From Globodera rostochiensis (Eukaryota > Nematoda > Chromadorea > Rhabditida > Heteroderidae): a DNA stretch of 64,000 bases. The notes under the pieces were generated by a model, which was not told the origin of the DNA, did not search any database, and worked only from the letters and a program-made list of their open reading frames with translations. Below, piece by piece: positions 44,348 to 56,677 of this stretch (position 1 is the stretch's first letter; each line of letters begins with the position of its first letter). The position numbers and the translations under genes are program-made. The stretch covers positions 3,316,441 through 3,380,440 of the forward strand of contig JAEVLN010000003.1 in NCBI GenBank assembly GCA_018350325.1, given 5' to 3'.

Positions 44348-47300
44348 AGTTCCCCAGGCGTCGCTTTGTTGGACCCGTCCTCCCTCCACAATTCGACCGT
44401 TTCGGCTTCTCAGCGATTCGCGGTATTTGAAAGTTTAAATTGATCGAATTTGACTCTTTAGTTTATTAATTACCAGATCAGATCATTTTCTGATCAGTAT
44501 TATAAACACACACTGAACCAACCCTAAGGCCTTTTTTGACGACGAAATTTTTGCACTCAAATAATTGTTCAAATGTTTGGAAAGAAACAAAACGATTTTT
44601 GCGTTTTGAAAACTCTTACGCAACCCCAATCGGTAATTTATGAGATCGTTCTGATCAGCGATTGAATTCGATCATCAATCACCATTACATTCCCTCCCAC
44701 AAAGAATTTCCTCTCTCGCCGACTGAAGCGGACCAAAAGTTTCCCGAAGTTAACGCGAACTCGGGACAACAACAACAATAACCAACGGGGAAGTGACCAT
44801 CAATTGGTAGCCGTCTCAGTACCGGCGGAAGGCGTTGCGATGAGAGACATTTTGGGAGAGAGCGCGCTCAGGTGACCATAATAAACCATTCTTACGAAGA
44901 CAAAGTCACTCATTGGAAGCCCCAGAGGGGACAATGCGTTTAAATGGCAGCCTCTCCGCCAATGAGTCGCCCCCAGAGGGGACAATGCGTTTAAATGGCA
45001 GCCCCTCCGCCAATGAGTCGCCCCCAGAGGGGACAATGCGTTTAAATGGCAGCCCTTCCGCCAATGAGTCGCCCCCAGAGGGGACAATGCGTTTAAATGG
45101 CAGCCCCTCCGCCAATGAGTCGCCCCCAGAGGGGACAATGCGTTTAAATGGCAGCCCCTCCGCCAATGAGTCGCCCCCAGAGGGGACAATGCGTTTAAAT
45201 GGCAGCCCCTCCGCCAATGAGTCGCCCCCAGAGGGGACAATGCGTTTAAATGGCAGCCCCTCCGCCAATGAGTCGCCCCCGAGGGGACAATGCGTTTAAA
45301 TGGCAGCCCCTCCGCCAATGAGTCGCCCCCAGAGGGGACAATGCGTTTAAATGGCAGCCCCTCCGCCAATGAGTCGCCCCCAGAGGGGACAATGCGTTTA
45401 AATGGCAGCCCCTCCGCCAATGAGTCGCCCCCAGAGGGGACAATGCGTTTAAATGGCAGCCCCTCCGCCAATGAGTCGCCCCCGAGGGGACAATGCGTTT
45501 AAATGGCAGCCCCTCCGCCAATGAGTCGCCCCCAGAGGGGACAATGCGTTTAAATGGCAGCCCCTCCGCCAATGAGTCGCCCCCAGAGGGGACAATGCGT
45601 TTAAATGGCAGCCCCTCCGCCAATGAGTCGCCCCCAGAGGGGACAATGCGTTTAAATGGCAGCCCCTCCGCCAATGAGTCGCCCCATCAAAAAGTTTCCC
45701 GTTTTCGGTGGAACAATTCAAAAAATTTGCGAATAAATAAATGGTTGCCCCCGCGCCTCTCGCGCTATTCGACGCATTTGCCATTGGCGAAATGAGTCAG
45801 TTCAGATAAAAGAAGAGATAAAAGAAGAGAATGAGAGAAGAGATAAGAGAAGAGATAGAAGAAGAGAATGAGAGAAGAGATAAGAGAAAAGATAGAAGAA
45901 GAGAATGAGAGAAGAGAAGAGATAAAAGAAGAGATAGATGAAGAGAATGAGAGAAGAGAAGAGATAGAAGAAGAGAATGAGAGAAGAGATAAGAGAAGAG
46001 ATAAAAGAAGAGAATGGAGTGACTGCCGGTGATGGCCTTGGACAAAGATGAGAAAAAGCATAAATAAAAAACTAAAACTGGTGATTGTTTGTGGGGGGGG
46101 GGGGGAGGGGAGGAATGACGGCGATGTGACGATAATGGCGCTTTTCCGTTCGTTCGTCTTCCTCCCTCTCTCCATTCGCCGATCCTTTCAAATTGTCGCG
46201 TCCCAACGGACAATTGGAACATCCCCTCGAGGGTATTTCAACGTTGAAAATATTCTTTCTGAAAATATATCCGAGAGATTGGTTTATGTGTCATCATATT
46301 TTCCTAATTCTTAAAGGGAAGTGACCGCAATTGGAATTGGACATTCCTTTTGTGGTGAGAGTGAGTCGGTGGTCTGTCCGTACATCCGCACAATTCCTCC
46401 TCCCCCCCCCCCCCCCACTCATTTGAATATCACAACGGCCTAAGCAACAACAACCCATCCGATCATTCGATCGCTCGCCACTCCCCCCAAATGCATTCCA
46501 ACGCCTCCCCCCCCCCCCTCTGATCTGCCGAATCAGTCCGAAGTTACTCGGCTCGCGATCCCGTCTAATTCGGCATTTGGGGCACCTCCGCCTCAGACAG
46601 TCCAACCCCTCTCCCCCACCCAACCCGTTCAAATCCAATCAGCCCCACCTTTTTCGGGTCGGTCCGTCCTTTCACCAACATTTCACAAATATTCTGCGAC
46701 CTCCGCCCCCCTCATTCATTCATCTTCACCTTTCAACTCGTCGCATTTGCCATCTCTCTGTTGGAGATCAACCAACGCCCACCCCCCCCCCCTCCCCCCT
46801 CCCTCATTAGCCCCAAATTCCGCACTGTCACTGTCTTCACATCCATTGACCCATCTCATAGACTCATTGGGCTGAAATGAAACCTTTGGGCCTTTTCAGC
46901 TTTCAATTTCGATCTGAGTCTGATCGGGACTTCAAGATCTTATTTGTTAGAACTCTGAACTTTTCCTACCCCGGGGTTCGGAAAGTCCAGGCCCGGTCGA
47001 CCCCATTTTTCATTTCTGTTCCCCAAATTCCGAAAGCCCAAATTTTGAAAGTCTCAAATTCGAAATCGTCGACAACGTTTGAGATGGTCTCTTTCTTTCA
47101 ACCGCCACCTCACCTCCGTCTCCGTCCTCCGCCACCGCCCATTCAGTCGCCGCCTCCCTCCAATTTGCCCCAAATTCGTCTCATCCGCGGAAGACGCGTC
47201 TTTCGCCTGCAACGGTCAACAGACAAAACGCAAAATTTATGGCCCTTTTCACTTCGGAGGACCTTGGCCCGGCTTTAAAATTAACTTTCCTTGCGGCAAA

Positions 47301-50300
47301 AGCATTTGGACTGACAGACCCTCGGGGGATGAATGGCCTTTGGCGTGAATTGAAAGTCCAAAAAAATAAATCTTACAAATTAGGGTTTAAAATTGTTATT
47401 GTTTTATCAATGGGAAAAACTTTCAATTTGTTTTGCAGAACGGACGAGGAATGGGGCGGCAGAGTGAAGTCGATGATTTCGCAGGCCCCGCTGAGTTTGC
47501 ATATGAACGGAGTGAATGCCCGCGGCAATGCTTTTGTCCACCGGCACTCGGCACTTTCCCTGAGGCCTTCGAGGTCCCACGAATCATTGCTGCTGCTGAA
47601 CGCGGGACAACAACAACCACTGGCCAAAAGTGAGTTTTTGTGGCATTTCATGCAAATCTTTTCAAGGATTGGGGGCTTAAGACGGTCCAATTCACCGAGA
47701 TTTTTTGGAAAATCATTTTATTTTGTTTTTTTAGGTCCTTCCGAATCTCATCAACAAGATTTACTTCTTCGACGACTTCAGCCGGTGCACGCTTCGATCA
47801 GCCCGGATAATTGCTGTTTCCTATTGGATAACAATGTGTACTCCTGTCGGACGTCAGACGAAAGAAGTCGATGGATGGACAGGTAATCCGGGAGTCGAAT
47901 CCCGACAAAATACTGATCAAAATAGATTATCCGATCATGAATGGCTTTTAAAGGACACCCCCGGCAATTGCTTTAACGTCAATCCGTCCGTCGATTTCCC
48001 CCCCCCCCCCCCCCCCAATGGTTCGGACTTTCCCCCTGCTTAAACGAAGCTCCCCAGAACGAAGAATCTGTCCGTCCGTCCGTTCCACCCGGTAATGATC
48101 AACCAATAAATGAATGTCCGCCAGCGGCAGGTCCGTTCCGCCAAATCCTTCCATCAAATCCAAATTTGGCGTCATCATACTCCCCCCCCCAACTTCTGCT
48201 GATGGGTTTTCGGAGCTCCGATCCGCCGGATCCGACCAAACCTTTCCCCCCCCCCCTCCATTCTCCGACCCGAGCTCAATTAGGAGACACCCCCACAATC
48301 CCACACACTTCGGCGACGGAATATAATTCTGCGCCTAGTCTTTCATCCCCTCCCCGCAAATCCAATAGAATTCACCGCGTCCCCCGAATTTGACCGCAGA
48401 AAATGGAAGAATTTTATTTTACTCATTTACTGGTATGACGGACGGCTGACAGACAATGAATCGCCCAACTGCTGAAGTCGTTCCGAAAAGTTGCGATGGA
48501 AAACAAACCAACGGACTTTTCAAATGCCATCAAATTATTTATAGAATTTGAAGTTGTCGCGACAAAAAAATTGTCTTAAATATTTAAAATTGCCGATCTG
48601 TCACAAATTCAAATCATGCCAATAAGACACCCACCAAAAATTGAATTTTGTGGCTCGGTGACGCCAAATCCGGCTTTAGCCCAAAAGCCGGACCCTTTCT
48701 ACCGGATTCGGGTTATCCGGATCGGTCTCAAATCAAAAGCATCTCTCAAAAATCATTTAAATGCCTTAAACAATTTTATTTTGGTCAATTCTCCCCACAC
48801 CAACCGACTGCTTTATGCTGTAAAATATTCTGCTCAAAATGCAAATTCCCTCCGGGGGAAGGGGTTGAGAATAAATGGCGGATTCCCAAAAAGTGGAGTT
48901 TATTTGGTTCCATGAAAATGATTATTTCGGTTTGGGATTCTTTTTTGAGAATTAAAGAATTTGTCCACAAAAATCCCTTGGGGGAAGAACAGGCAGGTGC
49001 GCAATTTTTAATATCCCCCCGGGGGGGGGGGTTGGGCTTTGGGAAGGATCCCATCGAATTCATCGCTTCCATTCTTCCAAACGTCCGAATGTTTGCACAT
49101 CTTCCCCATCTCCCAATCGCGCAAAAAGCCCCCCCCCTTCCCATCCATTCATTCAATCCGAGGAATAATGGACGAGGACATTCCCCCCCCCCCTTAAATC
49201 ATTGTAAAAATTGGTCCCTAATAGGTCAAAAGCCATAATAAATGCTTTTCAACCAATTTTTGAGAAAAACAAAATAAATAAACCATCTCAAGCTGTGCTT
49301 TTTGTTCTATTTACGGTGTAACATAAGTTTTGTCGCAAATTTTTTTTTTTAAATGAAATTATTTTTTTAAAATTCAACTAAAATGACTCAAAATATGCAC
49401 CATTATGATCGATAAAATGTTGCCTTTTTTCTGGATATATTTTTGTCCTCTGTCTTTTGAAAGGACCGGAACTGTGAGCCAAAAACCAAATTATGTGTTT
49501 TTTTGGGCCACGTCTGTTTAAGACTAAAGTTTAAACCGTTTCTCTTCTTTAACCTTAAACAAAATGTAACTTTTGATGCATTTGGACTTTTGCGACCTGT
49601 CCAATGCCCCCGTCAGTGCCAAGCCCATTCTAACTCATTACCCCTCAGGGACAGTCCTCCGTATAAAGTCTATTACGACTCCCCCCCCCCCCAAGGGCAC
49701 ATCCGCCCTTCCCTCCATTCATTCGGCACTTTCTCCTGACTATCAGAGAGTCTTTCCCTCGGGGGACAATTGATGGCCGGTGACGGATGGACGGGGATTG
49801 AATTGATTATTGCTGTGCTGAATATGCAAATGGCCCGCCCATCCTCAAGAGGGGGAGGGGGGACGGAATGCGCCTTAGGGGTGGGGGCGACGATAACAAA
49901 AATAATAATTGCCGAGAAAATCCCATCAATTTACGTTTGCCCAAACAATTAAAACAATTCAAAATTTAAGCGTCCGGCGTCGGATGAACCCCAAAATTGA
50001 CCGCGTCCATCGGGTAGAGAATTGTTTGGCCATTTGGGTGTTGGAGGCAAAGGGCGTCCCGGCAAAGCGACGCTTTTTTTGCGAGGTTTTCGGTTTTGTG
50101 GTCGTTTTGAAAAAATTCTAAAATTTAAAGTTGTCATTGGACGGGCAGCTGAAGGCGCGCACCTCAACAAAGGTATTTCGGGATTTGAAGTAAACTTTTT
50201 GAAATTGATTTATTTAACAAAACAATAATTGATTTTTGCAATCGAATCCTTCCCTTTAGGGGATGAGCGATGGCATTTGTTTTTGGGGGGAGTCCTTTGA

Positions 50301-53300
50301 GTTTGGCTCTCTTCCGCCCGCGCGTCGGTTGTGCATTGATCTTTTCCGCGAGGCGGACACCAAAAAGACAGCGTCCACGCGGAGGGCACGCGGCGGTGCC
50401 GAGCGCGAAGATCGGCACACACTCATCGGATTGGTGAACATTCCGCTGACGGAGTTGGCGGGACGACAACCCGTCGAGAAATGGTGGCATTGAATGTGGA
50501 AGGGCGACATCCCCCCCCCCGGGGGAAATTCCCGCGCATCATTGTTTAAAACTAGAGCCCGGACTTGAGGACCGGTCAAAATTTCGATCAAGAATCTCAA
50601 AAATATCATCGATCAAGATATCACTATTTAAAAACTCAATTTCCCAAAACTGCAATAAAATTGGATTAATATTATGAGGATAGTCGAACAATAATTTGAA
50701 TCGCTAATTAATCTTTTTGTCTTCGGCGAACCTTTAGTGGGGGGGGGGGGGCTGAAGATTCTTTGCTTCGTTTAAAAGTCGTTATTCGCTGGTTACGGTA
50801 ATGCTTCTTCTTTAGGTATTCTGTCAGCTCCAACGACCCCAACGCCAACAGTAACAACAGCAATAATCCGGCAAATGCAAATGGCGCCGACTCTCTGCCG
50901 TCCATTCGGGTGAAGGCGCGTTACCAATCCGTGCACATTTTACCCCTCCGGGCGTACAAACCTCTCAGAGAGGTGGGAGCAATTTGGCACATAATTTGGA
51001 CTTGTTTTGTCTTTTGCAGTACCTCCGTCTTCATTTTTTGCCGTTTTGTGCCACTTTTGAGCCCATTTTGGGCGTCAAGGCCAAGGAGGACTTCGCTTGT
51101 GCGTTGGTCCGTGTCCTGCAGCACGAACGGAGAGCGGCCGAAGCTCTCGCCGATTTGGCAATGGTCGAAGTGGACGGGCAAGAAAATGGTGAATCAGCAG
51201 CAGATCATTCATCCCATTTAGCCGGCAATCGATTAAAATGGGGCAAAATGATAATTAACCTAAGCAAATTCTTTTCTCAGACCATCTTCTCTTCCGCGGC
51301 AACTCTCTGGCAACCAAAGCAGTGGAAGCCTATATGAAGCTGGTCGCCAGCGACTTCCTCCAGGTCAGAGGCCCTAAACACGAAAGATTGATCGCATAAA
51401 CGATTTGCACTTTCCGGCAGAAGTTTTAGGAATTATTCCTCAAAGTTTGCCTTGACAGAGTGTTCTGGGCGACTTCGTGCACCATCTGCTGGCCGCCAAC
51501 CTGAACTGCGAGGTGGACCCGCTGCGGTTGCTTTCCCCGTCCGCCTCCTCCCTGGAGCGGAACCGGCATCAGCTAACCAAAAAGGTGGAGGAGGCGTGGA
51601 GTCGAATTCGGCACAGCGCCGACCACTTCCCCCATCCGCTGCGTTCCCTCTTCTCTACAGTCAGAAGACAACTGGAACTGTCGGGCAGGGCCGAACTGGC
51701 AGACAACCGTAAGGCCAATCTTTCGAATTTCCATTTTAATTTCCCTTAAAGTGCTTTCCTCGTGCATTTTCCTGCGCTTTTTGTGCCCTGCCATTCTCTC
51801 CCCGTCTTTGTTCGGTTTGGCGTCCGAATATCCGACGGGCATCGCTGCGCGCAATTTGACGCTGGTGGCCAAATCTTTACAGACATTGGCCAACTTCACG
51901 CGATTTGGTGGCAAAGAGAGTTACATGGAATTTATGAACGGATTTGTGGAGCGCGAGTGGCGCAATATGGTAAATTCTTGGGAGGGGGGGGAGGGAATTG
52001 GATAAAGACTGGTGGTGGCCGGCCGGTTAACCAAACCGAAACCGGTACCCCCGGTTTAAAACCGATAGCCCATAATCCTAATAAAACTTTAATTGTGAAT
52101 GCCACATTTTGTTGGATTTGACCGAACCATTGGAATTTACAATCATTGGATTTGACCGAACCATTGGAATTTACAATCAAACTTTTTCCCCGTCAGCAAT
52201 GCTTCCTGCGAAAGATTTCCGCCCCTTCGCCGGCCTCCGAATTTGACGAGGACTGTCTTCGGGCCATTCGATCGAACGTCGATTTGGGCAAGGAATTGTC
52301 ACTGCTCCATTGTTATCTTAGCGAGGCGTGGACTCCTAAATTGGGGGCAAATAACACAATTTCCTCGGGCACATCTTCCATTGCCCTGAGGGAAGTTCTG
52401 ATGGCGGTCAATCGGAAAGGAGGGGAGGACGAGGCGGAGGAGGACGAGCAGCATTCGGCACACAACAATCCCCCGTCCGATTACGAGAACAACTCCATGT
52501 CGATGATGTGCTGCAATGGAAGAGGAAGTTGCGGGTCGCCGACGGAGATGAAGTGAGTAGGGCGGGAGGAGTACAGCAGAGCGAAGCAATCCGGTGTTTG
52601 GGATGAGAACAAACAGCGGTGGATGAAGCTGATTCTGTAGGAGCTGATGAGGGACGGCGTTCGATAATGGGGCGCTGCTGGCAGAATTTGTTGTACTTTT
52701 TTAACATAAAGATGCCATGTCAAAAGTTGCGTCGTCTTGCCGCCCAAGCAGCCGTTTGTCAACGTGAAACAGTACCCCCACCAGCAGATGAACAACATCC
52801 TTCCCCAAAACAATTTGGTGCCTGCACCTTTCTCTTCCCCCAATTCGGTCACTTCCAACCATCTGGACTCCGCCGACGACTACGTGTTGAGCTCCGCATT
52901 GGCCCAACTCCAGGGACACTCTCAACAAAAGTGTCAACCAACAACGACTGTTCACGTGTACGATGAGACACCCCGGGGAGGCGGTGTTATTGAGCATCAC
53001 CTCTACGACGAGGTGGCCATGGATGGAACGGAACCTCCGGCGGATGACCATCACCGTCTCAAACACCAGCAGCAGAATCGGATGATTAAGATGAAAATGT
53101 CTGTGACGTCCAGTGTGGTCAATCCGTCGCAGAGAGCGGTGGCGGCGAGTTGCACTCCACGGGTGATTCAGAAGTGCCATCAGTTGCGGAAGCCATCGAT
53201 CGGCGAAAGGAACGAAGTGGCCGAAGACGAAGATGAGGCGGCGGGAAGTGATTCCACCGAAGAAGAAGAGATGGCCTTCAGCAATGTGAGTTATAAGCTA

Positions 53301-55866
53301 TTTAGTTTAGGACAGGGCCAAGTCTTCGCATCGATTTTTTGAATGCATTTTGAGAAGAATAAATAATAAAATGCAACTCGGGAGAGGTATTGAGGATTGA
53401 TTGGGTTGCAGATGGCACAGACTAAAACAAAGTTTATAAAGTTCGTAATTTTTAGTCGTCAGTCGAAATATTCCATCAGCGGAGAGCAATGGCCCAACGG
53501 AAGAAATCTCTTGGCGCAAGTTCGGCAGATTCGTCGACGGCACCGGTGCCATCGAGTATTGGTCAATTGTTGCAGTTCAACGGTTCCCAAGACTCTTCTG
53601 GCGGAGTTAATGGCGGCGGTGTGGGCGGACGGAGCGCAACTGGGACGACGGCAATGATGGGAGTGCCCTCATCTGGCTACCAAAGTCTGATGAACAGCAG
53701 CAGGTCTGGCTAGACATGAAGGGACGGAACGGCACTATTTTATTGGACTTTTCTGTTCAGTTACTCCTCCAACTCGTCGTCCCCCGTCGACCCCATTGAC
53801 TCCTCCACAGCAGCCCCGTCGGCGCTTATCCACCACGGACGACTGCCCACGGGTATTACCATGGGCAGTCCGCTGTACTCATCCGGACACTCGTCCTCAT
53901 CATCCGCTGGCCCCAATTTCGCCCCCTCCCCCTCGCACAAAGAGAAACTGAAGCAGAAAAGTCAGTGCACTGCTGCGGGAGGACAACCGCCACTGGTCAT
54001 GGCTAAACCGAGGCGAGTTTGAATTTGGATGGGATTTTAATTGTTTTTACTCCAAACGGTGGGTGAAAAAAAAATTCTGTTTTCAAAGGAATTTTTAGGT
54101 AAATGAAACTAATTAAAAAATAAAACTTATTTTTGCCTTAACTTTAAGGACAAATCCGAGCTGTTGGTCCATTCCGTGCTCTTCCGCCGCCTCGGCCCTT
54201 TTCGTCCATCCCCCGGGGGTGGCCCCGTCGGATTCGGCCTTTGTTCGCCGTTTTCCCCAGCCCAAGTTTCCCGTTGTCGGAAGCGATTTGAGTTGGCCAA
54301 CACCGCCATTTTCGGCCGGCCCTCTTCAGAATGGCGTCACCGAACGACGGCGACATTTGTTCAGTTCGGCAAGTGAAGACGCGCTGGAGAGGGGCAGTGA
54401 AGGCGATCGGCTCCATCGGATGAGCGAACAAGCCGAGGTGATCGGGCCGAAGGATTTCCCAGGGGCAGACGGAGTTAGGGGGCTCAACACAAAGAAGCCT
54501 ATGGCATTTTGCTATTCTTTCAGTTGCTGCGTGATCGGGCCGAAGGATTTCCCAGGGGCAGACGGAGTTAGGGGGCTCAACACAAAGAAGCCTATGGCAT
54601 TTTGCTATTCTTTCAGTTGCTGGGTGATCGGGCCGAAGGATTTCCCAGGGGCAGACGGAGTTAGGGGGCTCAACACAAAGAAGCCTATGGCATTTTGCTA
54701 TTCTTTCAGTTGCTGGGTGATCGGGCCGAAGGATTTCCCAAGGGTAGACGGAGTTAGGGGGCTCAACACAAAGAAGCCTATGGCATTTTGCTATTCTTTC
54801 AGTTGCTGGGTGATCGGGCCGAAGGATTTCCCAGGGGCAGACTAGGGGGCTCAACACAAAGAAGCCTATGGCATTTTGCTATTCTTTCAGTTGCTGGGTG
54901 ATCGGGCCGAAGGATTTCCCAGGGGCAGACGGAGTTAGGGGGCTCAACACAAAGAAGCCTATGGCATTTTGCTATTCTTTCAGTTGCTGGGTGATCGGGC
55001 CGAAGGATTTCCCAGGGGCAGACGGAGTTAGGGGGCTCAACACAAAGAAGCCTATGGCACTTTGCTATTCTTTCAGTTGCTGGGTGATCGGGCCGAAGGA
55101 TTTCCCAGGGGTAGACGGAGTTAGGGGGCTCAACACAAAGAAGCCTATGGCATTTTGCTATTCTTTCAGTTGCTGGGTGATCGGGCCGAAGGATTTCCCA
55201 GGGGCAGACGGAGTTAGGGGGCTCAACACAAAGAAGCCTATGGCATTTTGCTATTCTTTCAGTTGCTGGGTGATCGGGCCGAAGGATTTCCCAGGGGCAG
55301 ACGGAGTTAGGGGGCTCAACACAAAGAAGCCTATGGCATTTTGCTATTCTTTCAGTTGCTGCGTGATCGGGCCGAAGGATTTCCCAGGGGCAGACTAGGG
55401 GGCTCAACACAAAGAAGCCTATGGCATTTTGCTATTCTTTCAGTTGCTGGGTGATCGGGCCGAAGGATTTCCCAGGGGCAGACGGAGTTAGGGGGCTCAA
55501 CACAAAGAAGCCTATGGCATTTTGCTATTCTTTCAGTTGCTGGGTGATCGGGCCGAAGGATTTCCCAGGGGTAGACGGAGTTAGGGGGCTCAACACAAAG
55601 AAGCCTATGGCATTTTGCTATTCTTTCAGTTGCTGGGTGATCGGGCCGAAGGATTTCCCAGGGGCAGACGGAGTTAGGGGGCTCAACACAAAGAAGCCTA
55701 TGGCATTTTGCTATTCTTTCAGTTGCTGGAGGCGCGACGCCAAATTGAGGCGCTGCAGCGGGAGAACGCGGTGATGCGGCAGGAGTTGGACCGAATGAAA
55801 CGGCAGTCGACGGCCGATAGCAGCGGCGAGTACCGGCAGCAGACGGCGGAAGCGGAGACCATTTAG
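44348..55866 (+). CDS. gap-2: SynGAP/DAB2IP-type RasGAP (gap-2 homologue)
   Basis: Ras GTPase-activating protein that switches Ras/Rap off at membranes. Firm exons: 44348-44422, 44705-44871 ('[19 protein letters not shown]'), 47439-about 47630 ('[12 protein letters not shown]'), about 47735-47881 (PH-domain part, '[13 protein letters not shown]'), about 49972-50082 ('[20 protein letters not shown]'), a 42-nt exon about 50127-50168 ('[14 protein letters not shown]'), about 50260-50483 (C2 part, '[11 protein letters not shown]', 'GRQPVEKW'), about 50816-50970, about 51021-51188, about 51281-51363, about 51460-51708, about 51752-51968, about 52197-52553, about 52712-53286, about 53456-53702, about 53761-54014, 54261-54437 and 55723-55866. 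The GAP domain keeps the arginine finger ([18 protein letters not shown]) and the FLR motif ([17 protein letters not shown]). The C-terminus is a coiled coil, [20 protein letters not shown]. All phases tested agree. Further 5' exons may exist. Confidence 0.9.
44926..45690. repeat. 51-bp minisatellite, about 15 copies, in a RasGAP intron
   Basis: Unit 'gtcgcccccagaggggacaa' + 'tgcgtttaaatggcag' + 'cccctccgccaatga'. Copies are almost identical. Two units (near 45280 and 45482) lack one base (cccgagggg for cccagagggg), spaced about 203 bp apart. The array lies 55 bp after the donor of the exon ending at 44871. Because 51 is a multiple of 3, long open frames exist on both strands; I treat these as artefacts. 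Confidence 0.95.
45797..46020. repeat. GA-rich tandem repeat
   Basis: Degenerate purine repeat of 'agaagagataaaagaagaga' and 'atgagagaagagataag' units in the same RasGAP intron as the 51-bp array. It gives Leu/Ser-rich spurious open frames on the minus strand. Confidence 0.85.
52112..52180. repeat. 33-bp direct duplication
   Basis: 'ttggatttgaccgaaccatt' plus 'ggaatttacaatca' occurs twice back to back in the RasGAP intron just before the exon at about 52197. The upstream 52010-52070 holds a GGTTAACC/ACCGGT-rich segment resembling 550-660. Confidence 0.8.
54438..55722 (+). repeat. 93-bp array: 14 tandem intron copies with splice sites
   Basis: The last RasGAP intron is 14 tandem copies of an 86-nt intron, starting 'gtgatcgggccgaaggattt' and ending 'ttgctattctttcag'. 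The copies are separated by 13 copies of the 7-mer TTGCTGG or TTGCTGC. The downstream exon also begins TTGCTGG. So each copy carries an intact 5' splice site (GG|gtgatc) and 3' splice site (ctttcag|TT). Two copies (near 54838 and 55390) have lost 5 bp ('ggagt'), which makes a TAG. The outer sites (GCCGAG|gtgatc at 54438 and ttctttcag at 55722) join MSEQAE to LLEARRQ in phase 0. Confidence 0.95.
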
Positions 55867-56677
55867 AGACAAATTATTCAAAAAAATTCCGACGGATCGG
55901 TGCTGGACGCATTAATTAGCCGACTCGAACGAAGAATAACGGCAAATCACACGAAAATTGGGGCAGTTTTTTGGTCCCAAGGAATGCTTTGTTTTGTAAG
56001 GCTTATAGTAAAATTACTATAAATCGAGCAATTACCGATAGCCAGAGGGCAAGTGATAATAAAACTCCTCAATTCTCGCCCGGATTTCATTCCCATAATC
56101 TGTGATCGATCCCTTACCGTATTCCCTCACTAAATGTATTAGGCATCTACATACAGTACACCCCACAAATCACTTATTGTCTTGGTCTTTGTTGTCGAGC
56201 AGTTCAAAAATCTTTTCATTCAGCGAATGCCCGCCCCATCACCATTTGACCTTAAGTCAATTTAATTATTTATGCTTTACCGAATTTTCCCAATTATTGT
56301 ATTAATGATATTAATTTTTTTGTTGTCTTCGCGAGAAATGCAATTTTCAGCTAATTTTTATTTGTTGTCATTTCCTTCGACCGTTCCCCAGAAACCGTTC
56401 GTGGCCAAATGGCTGTCGTGTACAAAAAATTTAAGAAATTTGCAAACTTCGTTCAAACCTCCAATAATTGATGTTTAAATAAGAGAGAAGATGGAAACGT
56501 CCATTTGATAAATTCCCCAATTTTGTGAAAAACAAAATGTGATCAAATTGAGAATCGGCGGAAATTGGGAACAGATTTTATTCAAAAGTCGGTTGATTAT
56601 GTGTAATAACGATAACAACAAAAACAAATAAATGTATCGAATTATTTATATATAAAATCGCTGCCCCTTGGGGGGGT
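55867..56677. other. Convergent 3' intergenic region
   Basis: AT-rich spacer between the RasGAP stop and the stop of the bS6m gene on the other strand. It is probably occupied by 3' UTRs. Open frames at 56102-56478 have no splice context or recognisable similarity. Confidence 0.5.

Noticed and set aside
44800..45795. Repetitive ORFs on both strands ([15 protein letters not shown] and [15 protein letters not shown] repeats)
   Set aside because: They are translations of a 51-bp intronic minisatellite. The period is a multiple of three, so frames stay open on both strands without selection.
47880..47920. A tRNA T-arm-like 'gggagtcgaatcccgac' hairpin
   Set aside because: It lacks GGTTC in the loop, no acceptor, D or anticodon arms are found around it, and it lies just inside a RasGAP intron.
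54144..55774. Repetitive ORFs encoding [20 protein letters not shown] repeats
   Set aside because: They are translations of the tandem intron copies. The correct product is obtained by joining 54437 to 55723.
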